Source of the DNA: Chryseobacterium herbae
GTDB lineage: Bacteria > Bacteroidota > Bacteroidia > Flavobacteriales > Weeksellaceae
DNA length: 64,000 bases
Reading direction: 5' to 3'
NCBI RefSeq assembly: GCF_025154075.1
Contig: NZ_JAOAMU010000001.1
Span: 333,991 to 397,990 of the forward strand
Below, one piece after another: positions 43,808 through 53,600 of the stretch. Each line of letters starts with the position of its first letter. The first letter of the stretch is position 1. The notes beneath the pieces were generated by a model, which saw only the letters and a list, made by a program, of their open reading frames with translations, was not told the origin of the DNA and did not search any database. Both the position numbers and the translations under genes were made by a program.

Positions 43808-44707
43808 TCAGGACAAATCAATCCCTTTCCGGTAATCCGAAGGGCTCGTCCCGCTATGTTTTTTGAAAAATCGTGAAAAGTAGGAAACATCTTCAACGCC
43901 TAGAGCAAAGGCAATTTCTGAGACAGAAAGATGGGGCAGCGATAACAGGGCTTTTGCTTCCATCAATAAAGATTCGTTGATAATTTCTGAAGCGGTTTTA
44001 CCCGTTGTATTTTTCACCGTTTTATTGAGATGATTAGGAGAAACACTGAGCAGATCAGCATATTCCTTCACCGAATGTAAATTCTGAATCTGACTGGTGA
44101 TCAATTTCCGGAAACGAAAAACCAATGTTTCATTCACTGAAAGATCATGGTGTGGAAGCTTTTCTATGAAATGCCGGATCTCTCCCAACAAAGTAAAAAG
44201 ATACAAACGGATAAGATCCAGATTCCGGTTTTGTTGGTACAAAGACTCCATCTGCTGAAGGATCACAAAAATCCGCTCACGATGTTCCTGATCAAGAAAC
44301 AAGGTTGGATCATAGATAATATCGGCATGATTTAATATATCCTGCAGGTATTTCAAACCAGGCCCGTCCGCAATGAAGTCATTGGAAAAGTGGCAGTAAA
44401 ATCCTTCCACGTCAGGGGTATTATGGATAAATGTCCGGATCTTATGCGGAGGAAGGAGCATGATCATTCCTTCCTGTACATCAAATAGGCTTGAACATAC
44501 CATTTTTTCGACGCTCCCCTTTCTGATGAATATAAAATCATTGACCGTTTTCCGATGCGGCTGGGAAGGAGTTCTGGCTTCTTGAAGTACCTGAAGAGGT
44601 TCTATAAAAAATTCATTCAGTTCTTTTTTTGCTGTACTTTTTTCTTCCCAATTTATATCCAGGATGGGTTTGAAATCATCAGGTTTATATTGAGGAATAC
44701 GGCTCAT
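43808..44707 (-). CDS. AraC-family transcriptional regulator
   Basis: 299 residues: an N-terminal cupin-like sensor (about 30-150, KMVCSSLFDVQEGMIMLLPPH) and a C-terminal AraC double HTH (about 190-295; SVKEYADLLSVSPNHLNKTVK and LSVSEIAFALGVEDVSYFSRFFKK). It lies 46 bp behind the TetA-like MFS gene on the same strand, so it probably regulates that efflux pump. Confidence 0.9.
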   Translation of the reverse strand: MSRIPQYKPDDFKPILDINWEEKSTAKKELNEFFIEPLQVLQEARTPSQPHRKTVNDFIFIRKGSVEKMVCSSLFDVQEGMIMLLPPHKIRTFIHNTPDVEGFYCHFSNDFIADGPGLKYLQDILNHADIIYDPTLFLDQEHRERIFVILQQMESLYQQNRNLDLIRLYLFTLLGEIRHFIEKLPHHDLSVNETLVFRFRKLITSQIQNLHSVKEYADLLSVSPNHLNKTVKNTTGKTASEIINESLLMEAKALLSLPHLSVSEIAFALGVEDVSYFSRFFKKHSGTSPSDYRKGIDLS

Positions 44708-44753
44708 AAGATCTGTTTGATTTAAAATATTTTTAGTATTTCAATTACTCTAA

Positions 44754-45995
44754 TCAGAGTTTTTTGATCAGCTTTTTATCATTTTTCTGTTTCTGAAAAG
44801 CATAATAGGTCATCACCACACTTATTGCCATTAAAATAAACGCTAAGAAGAACGGTGCTCCCGAAAATTTAAAAGGTGCTTCATCATGGGTAAAAAAGTA
44901 AAACAGATTGGTCATCAATGGCGGTCCTACGATGGAAGTAGCACTCATTAAACTGGTCAATGCGCCTTGTAGTTCACCCTGTTCGTTGGATGGAACACTT
45001 TTCGTGATCACCGATTGAAGCGCAGGTCCACAAATTCCGCCTAAACAGTAAGGAACCAGGAAGGCAAACATCATCCAGCCTTCTGTAGCAAAAGCAAACA
45101 GAAGCATTCCAAATGCATACAGCGCCAATCCATAATAAATACTTTTTTCCTCGCCCAATCTTGGAGTTGTCCAGCGTATCAGAACACCCTGAACCAAACC
45201 TACTAAAAGCCCTACGACACCCAGTGAAATTCCAACCACCCTTTCCGTCCAGTTAAATTTATACATGGTAAAAAAGCTCCAATTGCTCTGTACGGCATGG
45301 CCTGCAATATAGATTAAGATAAGGGCAAAGATCAATGCTGAAATTTCCGGGTGCTTCCCTAAAAATTTAAATGAACCAATGGGATTCGCCCGTTTCCAGT
45401 CGAATTCTCTTCTTTTATCTTTATCTAAACTTTCAGGAAGAACAAAGTAACCGTAAAGGAAATTTAAAAGACACAAACCAGCCGCAGCATAGAAAGGCAC
45501 TCTCGCTCCATAATGTCCCAAAACTCCACCTAATACGGGGCCGATAATAAATCCAAGACCAAATGCAGCTCCGATAAGTCCAAAGTTTTTAGCCCTATCT
45601 TCATCTGTAGAAATATCAGCAATATAAGCACTGGCCGTTGTTATACTGGCCCCTGTGATCCCGGCAATAACCCTTCCGAGAAAAAGCCACCAAATCGTTG
45701 GTGCAAGTGCCAGGAAAATATAATCTACCGCAAAACCGAAAAGTGAGATCAAGATAATAGGTCTCCTTCCGTATTTGTCACTCAGGTTTCCTACTACCGG
45801 AGAAAAGATAAACTGAGTAAATGCATAGGCAAAACCAAGCCAGCCACCATATTTCGCAGCTTCACTGATATCGGCATGAATGAGTTCCTCAATTAATTTG
45901 GGAACTACAGGAATAATGATTCCCCATCCTGTGATGTCGATGAGCAGAGTGATAAATATAAAGCCGATGGCTGCTTTTTTCCTTGAATTTTCCAT
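44754..45995 (-). CDS. TetA/TCR-type MFS drug efflux transporter
   Basis: 413 residues, 12 membrane segments. The DHA1 motif A is GNLSDKYGRRPIILIS, and the family pattern YIADISTDEDRAKNFG and GLGFIIGPVLGG matches tetracycline-resistance-like carriers. Most such genes in environmental Bacteroidota are uncharacterised multidrug pumps; resistance to tetracycline is not implied. It has its own promoter (46003) and is followed by an AraC gene. Confidence 0.88.
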   Translation of the reverse strand: MENSRKKAAIGFIFITLLIDITGWGIIIPVVPKLIEELIHADISEAAKYGGWLGFAYAFTQFIFSPVVGNLSDKYGRRPIILISLFGFAVDYIFLALAPTIWWLFLGRVIAGITGASITTASAYIADISTDEDRAKNFGLIGAAFGLGFIIGPVLGGVLGHYGARVPFYAAAGLCLLNFLYGYFVLPESLDKDKRREFDWKRANPIGSFKFLGKHPEISALIFALILIYIAGHAVQSNWSFFTMYKFNWTERVVGISLGVVGLLVGLVQGVLIRWTTPRLGEEKSIYYGLALYAFGMLLFAFATEGWMMFAFLVPYCLGGICGPALQSVITKSVPSNEQGELQGALTSLMSATSIVGPPLMTNLFYFFTHDEAPFKFSGAPFFLAFILMAISVVMTYYAFQKQKNDKKLIKKL

Positions 45996-46002
45996 AGTGC
46001 TG

Positions 46003-46010
46003 CAAAATTA
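46003..46010 (-). promoter_or_regulatory. -7 element of the TetA-like gene
   Basis: TAATTTTG on the minus strand fits TAnnTTTG, 7 bp before the start codon region (45995), giving a very short 5' leader. Confidence 0.5.
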
Positions 46011-46040
46011 ATCAAATCTGAAATATAATGGTTCTAAATT

Positions 46041-46355
46041 GTGAGGGTTTCGGGTTACGGGATGCGAGTTTTTTCGGGATGCGAGTTTTTCGAGTTTCGG
46101 GGTACGGGGTTTGAGATGCAGATGCGAGATTTTAAGTACTTAGGTGAAATTTTGTATCAATTTAATCATCAAATAAAAAAAACAAGCCTCTCACTGCTCA
46201 TATTTAAAAATTCTTATTCTCAAAAATCTACTCCCAAAAGGCGAGTAAATATAACTTTAAACCTTGAATTTTAAATATTAATTTTTTTAAATATAAATCC
46301 CAACCCTCGAAACTCGAAAAACTCTCAAACCTCGCATCCCGTAACCTGTAACCTG
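46041..46355. repeat. Convergent heptamer pair with an AT-rich interior
   Basis: The gap 45996-46413 has no gene. Left arm 46041-46132: TTTCGGG, TTACGGG, ATGCGAG, TTTCGGG, ATGCGAG, TTTCGAG, GTACGGG. Right arm 46297-46355: CTCGAAA, CTCGAAAAA, CTCGCAT, CCCGTAA, CCTGTAA. GGTTACGGGATGCGAG (46053-46068) is an exact inverse of 46331-46346, and a second inner pair matches. The interior of about 160 bp is AT-rich with no ORF. Confidence 0.75.
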
Positions 46356-46360
46356 ATCAC

Positions 46361-46392
46361 AAAAAAAGACCGCTTCTTTCGAAACGGTCTTT
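46361..46392 (-). terminator. secDF terminator
   Basis: AAAGACCG and CGGTCTTT around a 12-nt loop, with seven T residues on the minus strand, 21 bp past the stop. Confidence 0.85.
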
Positions 46393-46413
46393 ACTTATTT
46401 ATTGTAGTTGATC

Positions 46414-49323
46414 TTATTTTGAAGCAAGTACTTCTTTCGTACTTGTTGTTTTACCGTGTACCTCGTCTTCTTTTCCTGTCTTAAGGAAGTCGTACGCGAT
46501 AGCCGATGCAATAAAGATGGATGAATAAGTACCGAATCCAATACCGATTAACATCGCAAACATAAATCCTCTTAAGTTATCACCACCAAAGATGAAGATC
46601 GCTAAGATAACAAGAATCGTTGTGAATGAAGTGTTGAACGTTCTACCCAATGTACTTGAGATAGAGTCATCAAATAATCCAGCTAACGTTAAAGCTTTTT
46701 TCTCTCTCAGGTATTCTCTAATTCTATCGAAGATAATAACGGTATCATTGATTGAGTAACCTAGTACCGTAAGTATTGCTGCAACGAAATCCTGATTGAT
46801 CTCCATGTTGAACGGCATAAATTTGTGAAGCAATGAATAAGCTCCTAAAATAATTACCGCATCATGGAATAGTGCTACAACAGCACCCAATGAGAATTGC
46901 CATTTTCTAAATCTCAGTAAGATATAGATAAAGATACCCGCCAAAGCAGCTGCCACAGCAAGAATACCGTGAGTCTGGATATCATCTGCAACCGTAGGTC
47001 CTACTTTTTCAGAAGAAATAATTCCTGCGTGTTCTTTATCTGCAGATTTGAAATCATGAAGTGTTGTGTTAGCAGGTAAGTTAGCTTTTAACCCTTCGTA
47101 TAATTTCTGTTCTACCGTTTGGTCAGCTTTTAAAGATTCATCTTCAATAAGGTAATCTGTAGAGATTTTCAGCTGTCGGTCGTTTCCGAACGTTTTAGCT
47201 TCTACAGAAGAGTTTTTACCGTCTTCAGTTTTGAATACTTTTACTAAGTTCTGTTCGATATCTTCAGCGTTGACCGCTTTATCGAATCTTACCACATAGT
47301 TTCTACCTCCTGTAAAGTCGATTCCATATTTGAATCCGTTAATAGCAATAGATGCTACACAAATTACGGTCAAAATACCTGAAATAATGTATGCATATTT
47401 TCTCTTTCCAATGAAATCGATCCATGTATTTCTGAATAGATTTTTCGTTGGAGCTGTCCAGACAGAAAGTTGTTTTCCTTTGTTCAGTCTTGAGAATATC
47501 ATTACTCTTGAAAGCAATACAGACGTAAAGAATGTCATCAAGATACCAATTCCTAATGTCAAAGCAAATCCTTTAATAGGTCCTGTTCCGAATAAGAAAA
47601 GTACACCCGCTGTCAATAACGTCGTTAAGTGACCATCGACAATCGCGCTTAATGCATGTTTGAAACCATCTTTGTAAGCTTCTAAGATGCTCTTGCCTGC
47701 GAATAGTTCTTCTTTCGTTCTTTCGTAAATAATTACGTTCGTATCCACCGCCATGGCCATCGTAAGTACAATACCCGCAATACCAGGAAGCGTTAATGTA
47801 AAGTCTCCGGAATCCATAATTCCGAAAATATAGAATAAGTTTACAATCATTGCAATTACCGCGTACACACCTGCACCACCGTAATAGAAAATGATATAAA
47901 CAATGATAATTAAAAATGCGATAGCAAATGAAATAACCCCTGCATTAATAGACTCCTGTCCTAATGATGGTCCTACTACGGTAGCCTGAACTACTTTTGC
48001 TCCTGCAGGTAATTTACCCGCTCCTAAAACGTCTACCAGTTCTTTAGCTTCCTCCTGAGAGAAGTTACCCGAGATCTGAGTTCTACCGTTAGGAATAGCG
48101 TTGACAACGTTTGGCGCAGTATATACTCTACCATCCAATGTTACCGCTACCGGCTTACCTACGTTTTTCTCTGTTAATGTTTTCCACTCTTTAGCACCTT
48201 TAGAATCCATCTGCATGTCTACCACTACTCTGCTCAGCTCATCATAGCTGATGCTTGCAGTTTCAACAGCACCATCTACAGGAGCTTTTTGGTTGATGTT
48301 ACCTCTGATGGCATACAATACTAAACTTTCAGTATCTGTACCTTCAGGTTTGTAACCCCACATGAACTGTGTATATTTAATGTTGGAAGGACGTAAAGAC
48401 TGACCTACTTTGCTGTTCAAAATTTTGTTTACAGCAGCTGTATCAGAAAGTTTTACACTTGCAACACCATTTGATCTTAGTTTGTCAAGGTTTAGAAGAT
48501 TCATGAAGTTGATGTTCTTCGCAACTCCCATAGAATCACCTTTGATTCCCACCATTGTCGCCAATGTCTGGAAATATGGTGCGATTTCAGGAACCTGCTG
48601 TACTTCCCAGAACTGAAGTTTTGCGGAAGTCTGAAGCATTTTCTTCACTTTATCGATATCTTTCATACCAGGCATTTCAACAGAAATTCTCGCTGTACCA
48701 GGTACTCTCTGAACGTTTGGCTGCACCGCACCCATTTTATCGATTCTGGTTCTGATTACTTCGAAAGCTGTTCCTACAGAAAGATCAATTCTTCTCTTGA
48801 TGATACTTTTTACCTGCTCATCAGAAGTATTGTACTTGATTTCTGATAAATTGGTATTCCCGAAAAGTTCAGGATCAGCAAGTTTAAGGTTCGTCCCTTT
48901 TACTTTGTTGATCGCCTCAAACTGATCAAAGAAGTTATCAATATAAGATCTTGTAGAATTCTTCTGAACTTCATCTGTTTTGTTTAAAGCCTCGATAAGA
49001 ACAGGATTGGTAGAATAATTCGTTAAATCATTCACTAGGTCTCTTTGGTTGATTTCCAAAAGAACGTTGATCCCACCTTTCAAGTCAAGACCAAGTTTCA
49101 TTTCCTTGTCTTTGGCTTTAGTGTAATAAAGTTTTGTGAATCCCAGGTTCAAAGTATCTTTAGAAAGTCTTGTAATTTCTTTCTGATACTTTTCCGGATT
49201 GTCTCCTGCAACAGCAGTTGCCTGCCTTTCAATTTTGCTGGCGTACCAAGTTGGTAATAGCTCATTTAAGCAAATTAACCCTAGTACAATAGCAACAATT
49301 GTAATAAGTCCTTTTCCTTGCAT
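46414..49323 (-). CDS. secDF: Protein translocase SecDF fusion
   Basis: 969 residues combining SecD (about 1-610) and SecF (about 640-940) in one chain, as is usual in Bacteroidota. 12 membrane segments; the SecD signature LGLDLKGGINVLLEI and DGRVYTAPNVVNAIP, and SecF GIDFTGGRNYVVRF and YSINDTVIIFDRIREYLR are visible. It uses the proton gradient to drive late steps of Sec export. A -7 promoter at 49353 and a terminator frame a single-gene unit. Confidence 0.97.
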   Translation of the reverse strand: MQGKGLITIVAIVLGLICLNELLPTWYASKIERQATAVAGDNPEKYQKEITRLSKDTLNLGFTKLYYTKAKDKEMKLGLDLKGGINVLLEINQRDLVNDLTNYSTNPVLIEALNKTDEVQKNSTRSYIDNFFDQFEAINKVKGTNLKLADPELFGNTNLSEIKYNTSDEQVKSIIKRRIDLSVGTAFEVIRTRIDKMGAVQPNVQRVPGTARISVEMPGMKDIDKVKKMLQTSAKLQFWEVQQVPEIAPYFQTLATMVGIKGDSMGVAKNINFMNLLNLDKLRSNGVASVKLSDTAAVNKILNSKVGQSLRPSNIKYTQFMWGYKPEGTDTESLVLYAIRGNINQKAPVDGAVETASISYDELSRVVVDMQMDSKGAKEWKTLTEKNVGKPVAVTLDGRVYTAPNVVNAIPNGRTQISGNFSQEEAKELVDVLGAGKLPAGAKVVQATVVGPSLGQESINAGVISFAIAFLIIIVYIIFYYGGAGVYAVIAMIVNLFYIFGIMDSGDFTLTLPGIAGIVLTMAMAVDTNVIIYERTKEELFAGKSILEAYKDGFKHALSAIVDGHLTTLLTAGVLFLFGTGPIKGFALTLGIGILMTFFTSVLLSRVMIFSRLNKGKQLSVWTAPTKNLFRNTWIDFIGKRKYAYIISGILTVICVASIAINGFKYGIDFTGGRNYVVRFDKAVNAEDIEQNLVKVFKTEDGKNSSVEAKTFGNDRQLKISTDYLIEDESLKADQTVEQKLYEGLKANLPANTTLHDFKSADKEHAGIISSEKVGPTVADDIQTHGILAVAAALAGIFIYILLRFRKWQFSLGAVVALFHDAVIILGAYSLLHKFMPFNMEINQDFVAAILTVLGYSINDTVIIFDRIREYLREKKALTLAGLFDDSISSTLGRTFNTSFTTILVILAIFIFGGDNLRGFMFAMLIGIGFGTYSSIFIASAIAYDFLKTGKEDEVHGKTTSTKEVLASK

Positions 49324-49352
49324 TTTGTTATAACTACGTTAAATTAAGTCGG

Positions 49353-49360
49353 CAAATATA
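49353..49360 (-). promoter_or_regulatory. -7 element of secDF
   Basis: TATATTTG on the minus strand, exact TAnnTTTG, 29 bp before the ATG at 49323. Confidence 0.6.
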
Positions 49361-49541
49361 ATGATTTTATTATTATTTTATGAATTTTTTAACAGCAGAA
49401 ATGGTTTATTTTCAGATATATCGGGGTTTTAATTTCTATTTAAGATTTAATAATTTTTCCTCCTTATCGTAATGAAATTTTCAAATTCCGATTGGTATAA
49501 AATTTTCATTCACTTATCAATACACTAAATATCAAAATATT

Positions 49542-50912
49542 ATGAAAAAACTATTTTTTACTTTGTGCATCTTTTCTTCTTTAATTGCTAATTCTCAAAG
49601 CATTAATTTAGTAGAATTTGCGTCCGGACTTACCAGTCCCGTCGAGATTACGAATGCCAATGACACCCGGCTTTTCGTCGTCCAGCAGGACGGAATCATC
49701 AAGATCATCCAGCCCAACGGAACGATCAACAGCGCTGATTTTATGAACATCAGCTCCAAAGTTCTTTATGGAGGAGAACGGGGCCTTCTGGGTCTTGCCT
49801 TCCATCCCCAATATGCAACCAACGGATATTTCTTTGTGTATTACAACAACACAGCAGGAAATATTATCGTAGCGAGATATTCCGTAAACCCTACAAATCC
49901 GGACCTCGCAGATCCCACGACTGAAAAAATTCTTCTGAATATTCCAAAACCTTTTGACAATCACAATGGCGGAAGTATTCATTTTGCGCCCGATGGAAAT
50001 CTTTGGATAGTGACAGGAGATGGTGGAAGCGGCGGAGATCCCGGCAACAATTCCCAAAATATCAATTCACTTCTGGGAAAAATGTTGAGGATTGATGTCA
50101 ATGCCACAGGACCCTATAATATTCCACCCGGAAATCCTTTTGCAGGAACTTTAGTGACCGGAGCTGATGAAATCTGGTCGTATGGACTTAGAAATGCATG
50201 GAAATTTTCATTCGATACCACCACAGGAAATGTCATGATCGCTGATGTAGGTCAGGGACAGATTGAAGAAATTAACAGAATGCCCATTACACAGGCAGGA
50301 ATCAATTACGGATGGCGCTGTTATGAAGGTAATAATGCTTACAATACGGCAGGATGCGCTGCGATGGCAACGATGACCTTCCCGGTAGCGGTGTATAACC
50401 ATTCCGGAGGGAAATGTTCTATAACCGGCGGTTATGTGTACAGAGGAACCCAATATCCATCGCTTCAGGGGAAATATTTCTTTGCTGATTACTGTTCTAC
50501 CCAGATCGGAATATTGAATACGGACAATTCTATTGTGTGGGGTCCGGCCAGTCCTGGAAATGATTTCTCTACTTTCGGGCAGAATTCTCAGAAAGAACTG
50601 TTTGTAGCAGCTGTATCCAGCGGGAAGATATTTAAAATCACCACCGGAACTCTGGGAACAGACGAAACTTCTGAATTTAATCCTATAAGCATTCACCCTA
50701 ATCCGGCTTCTGAAAAAGTTTTCATTGAAGGCCTTACAGACAAAAACAGCACTGCAGACCTGATCAGTACAGAGGGGAAAATAGTTTTAGAGAAAGCTAA
50801 AATTGAAAATGACGGCAGTCTCGATATTACAGGAATTACTCCTGGAGCCTATTATCTGATTATAAAATCGGGAGATGTGAAATCTTACAGTCAGAAACTT
50901 ATTATTAAATGA
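49542..50912 (+). CDS. PQQ-dependent sugar dehydrogenase-like protein with T9SS tail
   Basis: 456 residues: signal peptide (MKKLFFTLCIFSSLIANSQS), a six-bladed glucose/sorbosone dehydrogenase propeller (GERGLLGLAFHP, NHNGGSIHFAPDGNLWIVTGDGG, YGLRNAWKFSFD, VGQGQIEEIN), and a C-terminal type IX sorting domain from about 375 (ISIHPNPASEKVFI... to KLIIK). It probably oxidises a sugar at the cell surface or outside; PQQ dependence is from the family. Convergent with hemN, sharing a two-way terminator. Confidence 0.9.
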   Translation: MKKLFFTLCIFSSLIANSQSINLVEFASGLTSPVEITNANDTRLFVVQQDGIIKIIQPNGTINSADFMNISSKVLYGGERGLLGLAFHPQYATNGYFFVYYNNTAGNIIVARYSVNPTNPDLADPTTEKILLNIPKPFDNHNGGSIHFAPDGNLWIVTGDGGSGGDPGNNSQNINSLLGKMLRIDVNATGPYNIPPGNPFAGTLVTGADEIWSYGLRNAWKFSFDTTTGNVMIADVGQGQIEEINRMPITQAGINYGWRCYEGNNAYNTAGCAAMATMTFPVAVYNHSGGKCSITGGYVYRGTQYPSLQGKYFFADYCSTQIGILNTDNSIVWGPASPGNDFSTFGQNSQKELFVAAVSSGKIFKITTGTLGTDETSEFNPISIHPNPASEKVFIEGLTDKNSTADLISTEGKIVLEKAKIENDGSLDITGITPGAYYLIIKSGDVKSYSQKLIIK

Positions 50913-50932
50913 TAGAATATTTTACTCAATAA

Positions 50933-50959
50933 AAAAGCGGTTCCGATGGAGCCGCTTTT
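50933..50959. terminator. Bidirectional terminator between the sugar dehydrogenase and hemN
   Basis: AAAAGCGG and CCGCTTTT around an 11-nt loop; U-runs on both sides serve both convergent genes. Confidence 0.85.
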
Positions 50960-50962
50960 GTT

Positions 50963-52321
50963 TTATATCGTCATAGAGAAAATTCTCGTTTCAGGTTTGT
51001 TTCTCATCATTCTGAGATCAAATACCATCGCGACGTTTCTCGTAAATGCTCTTCCTTTTTCTGTGATCTTGATTTGATTATCATAGATCTCCACCAGTTC
51101 ATCCTTTTCCATTTCCTCCAGCATTTCAAATGCATTCTCCAATTCAGGGAACGAATTTTTATCCGTAAAGGTGGTTTCAAGCTGGCACATCAGATTCAGA
51201 ATATGTCTTCTCACGGTAAGATCTTCTTCATCCAGAATATGACCTTTTACCACCGGAATCTGACCTTCTTCCACGATCTTCTGGTATTCTTCCACCGTTT
51301 TCACATTCTGGGCAAAAGCATACCACGAATCTGAAATGGCAGACATTCCAAGACCTACCATCAATTGCGTATTGCTTGATGTATAGCCCATAAAGTTTCT
51401 GTGCAGTTTTTTATGGATAAGAGATTGGTACAGATCATCGTGTTCCAGAGAAAAATGATCCATTCCTACCTCAATATATCCTAAATCCTCAAGAAGTTTT
51501 TTCCCGTCCTCATACAGACGACGCTTTTCTTCGCCGCTTGGAAGATCGTTTTCGTCGAAACCTCTCTGTCCTACTCCTTTCACCCACGGAACGTGTGCAT
51601 AGGAATAGAATGCCAGTCGGTCCGGCTTAAGCTCCATTGTTTTTCTGATGGTATGCTCCATGGCATCCCAGCTTTGATGCGGAAGTCCGAAGACAAGATC
51701 ATGGCTGATTCCACGGTAACCGATTTCCTTAGCCCATTCCGTGACATTTTTCACATTTTCAAAAGACTGAATTCTGTTGATGGCTTTCTGAACTTTAGGA
51801 TCGTAATCCTGAACTCCAAAACTCACTCTTCTGAATCCAAGATCATATAAAGTCTGAAGATGGTCCCTTGTGGTATTATTCGGATGTCCTTCAAAAGAAA
51901 ACTCAGGATGTTCTGCGATTTCTACCGTTTCAAAAATCCCTTCCAATAAGGTTTTTAAGTTTTTAGGTGAAAAAAATGTAGGTGTTCCACCTCCGAGGTG
52001 AAGTTCTTTCAGTTTCGGTTTCTCCTCAAAAAGCTCAAGATAGAGTTTCCACTCCTTTAAAACGCTTTCCAGATATGGAATTTCAACGCTGTGTTGTTTT
52101 GTAATACGCTTGTGACAGGCACAGAACGTACACAATGCCTCGCAGAAAGGCAGGTGAATATAAATAGAAATTCCCTCCTCTGCATTGCTCTCATGAAAAG
52201 ACCTGATCACCGTCTCCCTCCACTTTTCGGGCGAAAATGTAGTTTCGTCCCAATAAGGAACAGTGGGATAAGAGGTGTAACGCGGTCCGGGAATATTATA
52301 CTTATCTATTAAAGAATTCAT
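50963..52321 (-). CDS. hemN: Oxygen-independent coproporphyrinogen III oxidase
   Basis: 452 residues. Radical-SAM cysteines C60, C64 and C67 (CEALCTFC) plus C69 are typical of HemN; the following LKELHLGGGTPTFF and GVQDYDPKVQKAINRIQ are family regions. It decarboxylates coproporphyrinogen III for haem when oxygen is absent. Normal length. The 210-bp gap upstream (52322-52531) holds only a weak CCGTATTT/AAATACGG hairpin. Confidence 0.95.
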   Translation of the reverse strand: MNSLIDKYNIPGPRYTSYPTVPYWDETTFSPEKWRETVIRSFHESNAEEGISIYIHLPFCEALCTFCACHKRITKQHSVEIPYLESVLKEWKLYLELFEEKPKLKELHLGGGTPTFFSPKNLKTLLEGIFETVEIAEHPEFSFEGHPNNTTRDHLQTLYDLGFRRVSFGVQDYDPKVQKAINRIQSFENVKNVTEWAKEIGYRGISHDLVFGLPHQSWDAMEHTIRKTMELKPDRLAFYSYAHVPWVKGVGQRGFDENDLPSGEEKRRLYEDGKKLLEDLGYIEVGMDHFSLEHDDLYQSLIHKKLHRNFMGYTSSNTQLMVGLGMSAISDSWYAFAQNVKTVEEYQKIVEEGQIPVVKGHILDEEDLTVRRHILNLMCQLETTFTDKNSFPELENAFEMLEEMEKDELVEIYDNQIKITEKGRAFTRNVAMVFDLRMMRNKPETRIFSMTI

Positions 52322-52531
52322 TTCAAAATTTAAAATATTATCGAATCATGAAATTGGGACTAAACCAGTTTCATCCTGCAAAATTAACCATTAGTTATGA
52401 ATTTTAAACCATGAAATATATTAGGCCGTATTTTATAATGAGTCTAAATACGGTGGTTACTGGAATTTCTCCAAGAATGATAAATTCTATACGTAAGATT
52501 TACAATTCTGATGCAGTTATTATTCTTTCTG

Positions 52532-53545
52532 TTAAAACTTTAGTCTCATCAAAGAAATCCTGTCTTTTCCAGCAAAAACAACGGTATTTCCATCTATCCA
52601 ACTGCAAACAAAGAATCCTTTTTCATCAGAAATTTTCTTCCATGTTTTCCCGAAATCAGAAGAATAACTGATGTGTTGATCTCCCACCGAAATCATTTCT
52701 TTACCCCTGGAACCGGGTTTTATTTTTACACAGGTCGTGTAGCCTGCATTCTGTCCGGATGCCTGAATCTGCCAGCTTTTGCCACCATCATTCGTCGTAG
52801 CAATATTATTGACATTGGCGTCCTGTTTGGTATAATCTCCACCTACTGCAACTCCAAAGTTGTCATCATAAAAATCTATTGAATACATGCCCTGAGAAGA
52901 TTCTCCCTGAATAAAAGGCGTGTTGAATGTTTCGATTTCTTCCGTTTTAAAATTTAATCTTAAAATCCGTGAAGATTTCCCTCCGGTGGCGATCCACAGA
53001 TATTTTTTTGTTGAAGCGATATTGGTATTGCTTGCTGCAAATGCGGCTTCACCAGTGTTCAGCTGTATATTATTTTTGAACATACTCCACTTGCCATCTT
53101 TGTAGACAGCCAGCTTGAGCATATTATCCTTATCTGCATCACTGAAGGTATAAGCCAGCTTATCATTCACAAAATGAAAAGCATCATAAAAAGCAGTTTT
53201 CACGGTATCTGTAAACACAGTTTCTGATGTTAAACTTTTTTTATCAATCTTAAAGAAATAAGCCGGACTCTCAATATTAATTGCATAAAAAGAGTTTTTA
53301 TCCTGAGCCAGCGTTCTGAATTGTAGCTTCTTTTCAGATAATCTGATCTGTTTCTGATTTTTGACATTCTTCAAATCAACAAACCCGAATTTAGAATCTG
53401 TTCCGCTATACCAGACTTTCCCGCCATCAACTTCCAGAGCTCTGATGCTTATTTTATCGTTAAGAATTGTCTCGAAACTTTCTATATGTTGAGAAAATGT
53501 AAAAATTCCCAGAAAGGAACATAAAATGAGGATTAGCTTTTTCAT
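52532..53545 (-). CDS. Exported YCF48/BNR-type beta-propeller protein
   Basis: 337 residues from the ATG at 53545 (MKKLILILCSFLGIFTFSQ), preferring it to an upstream TTG; a signal peptide is visible. Weak propeller repeats end with TTNDGGKSWQIQ and SSDFGKTWKKIS, as in YCF48-like/oxidoreductase annotations. No type IX tail is seen, unlike the 30425 gene. Periplasmic; function unknown. Confidence 0.75.
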   Translation of the reverse strand: MKKLILILCSFLGIFTFSQHIESFETILNDKISIRALEVDGGKVWYSGTDSKFGFVDLKNVKNQKQIRLSEKKLQFRTLAQDKNSFYAINIESPAYFFKIDKKSLTSETVFTDTVKTAFYDAFHFVNDKLAYTFSDADKDNMLKLAVYKDGKWSMFKNNIQLNTGEAAFAASNTNIASTKKYLWIATGGKSSRILRLNFKTEEIETFNTPFIQGESSQGMYSIDFYDDNFGVAVGGDYTKQDANVNNIATTNDGGKSWQIQASGQNAGYTTCVKIKPGSRGKEMISVGDQHISYSSDFGKTWKKISDEKGFFVCSWIDGNTVVFAGKDRISLMRLKF

Positions 53546-53561
53546 ATAAGACAAAAATAAA

Positions 53562-53587
53562 AAAATCCGCAGTTATCTGCGGATTTT
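53562..53587 (-). terminator. Terminator of the APC permease gene
   Basis: AAAATCCGCAG-ATAA-CTGCGGATTTT followed by T-rich sequence on the minus strand, 14 bp past the permease stop. Confidence 0.85.
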
Positions 53588-53600
53588 GATGGTATGTTTT

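Noticed and set aside
44754..45995. Acquired tetracycline-resistance island
   Set aside because: TetA-like fold only; base composition like its neighbours and no mobile-element ends.
49608..50057. 149-residue minus-strand ORF
   Set aside because: Antisense shadow of the sugar dehydrogenase propeller.
50208..50696. 162-residue minus-strand ORF
   Set aside because: Antisense to the sugar dehydrogenase, no start context or motif.
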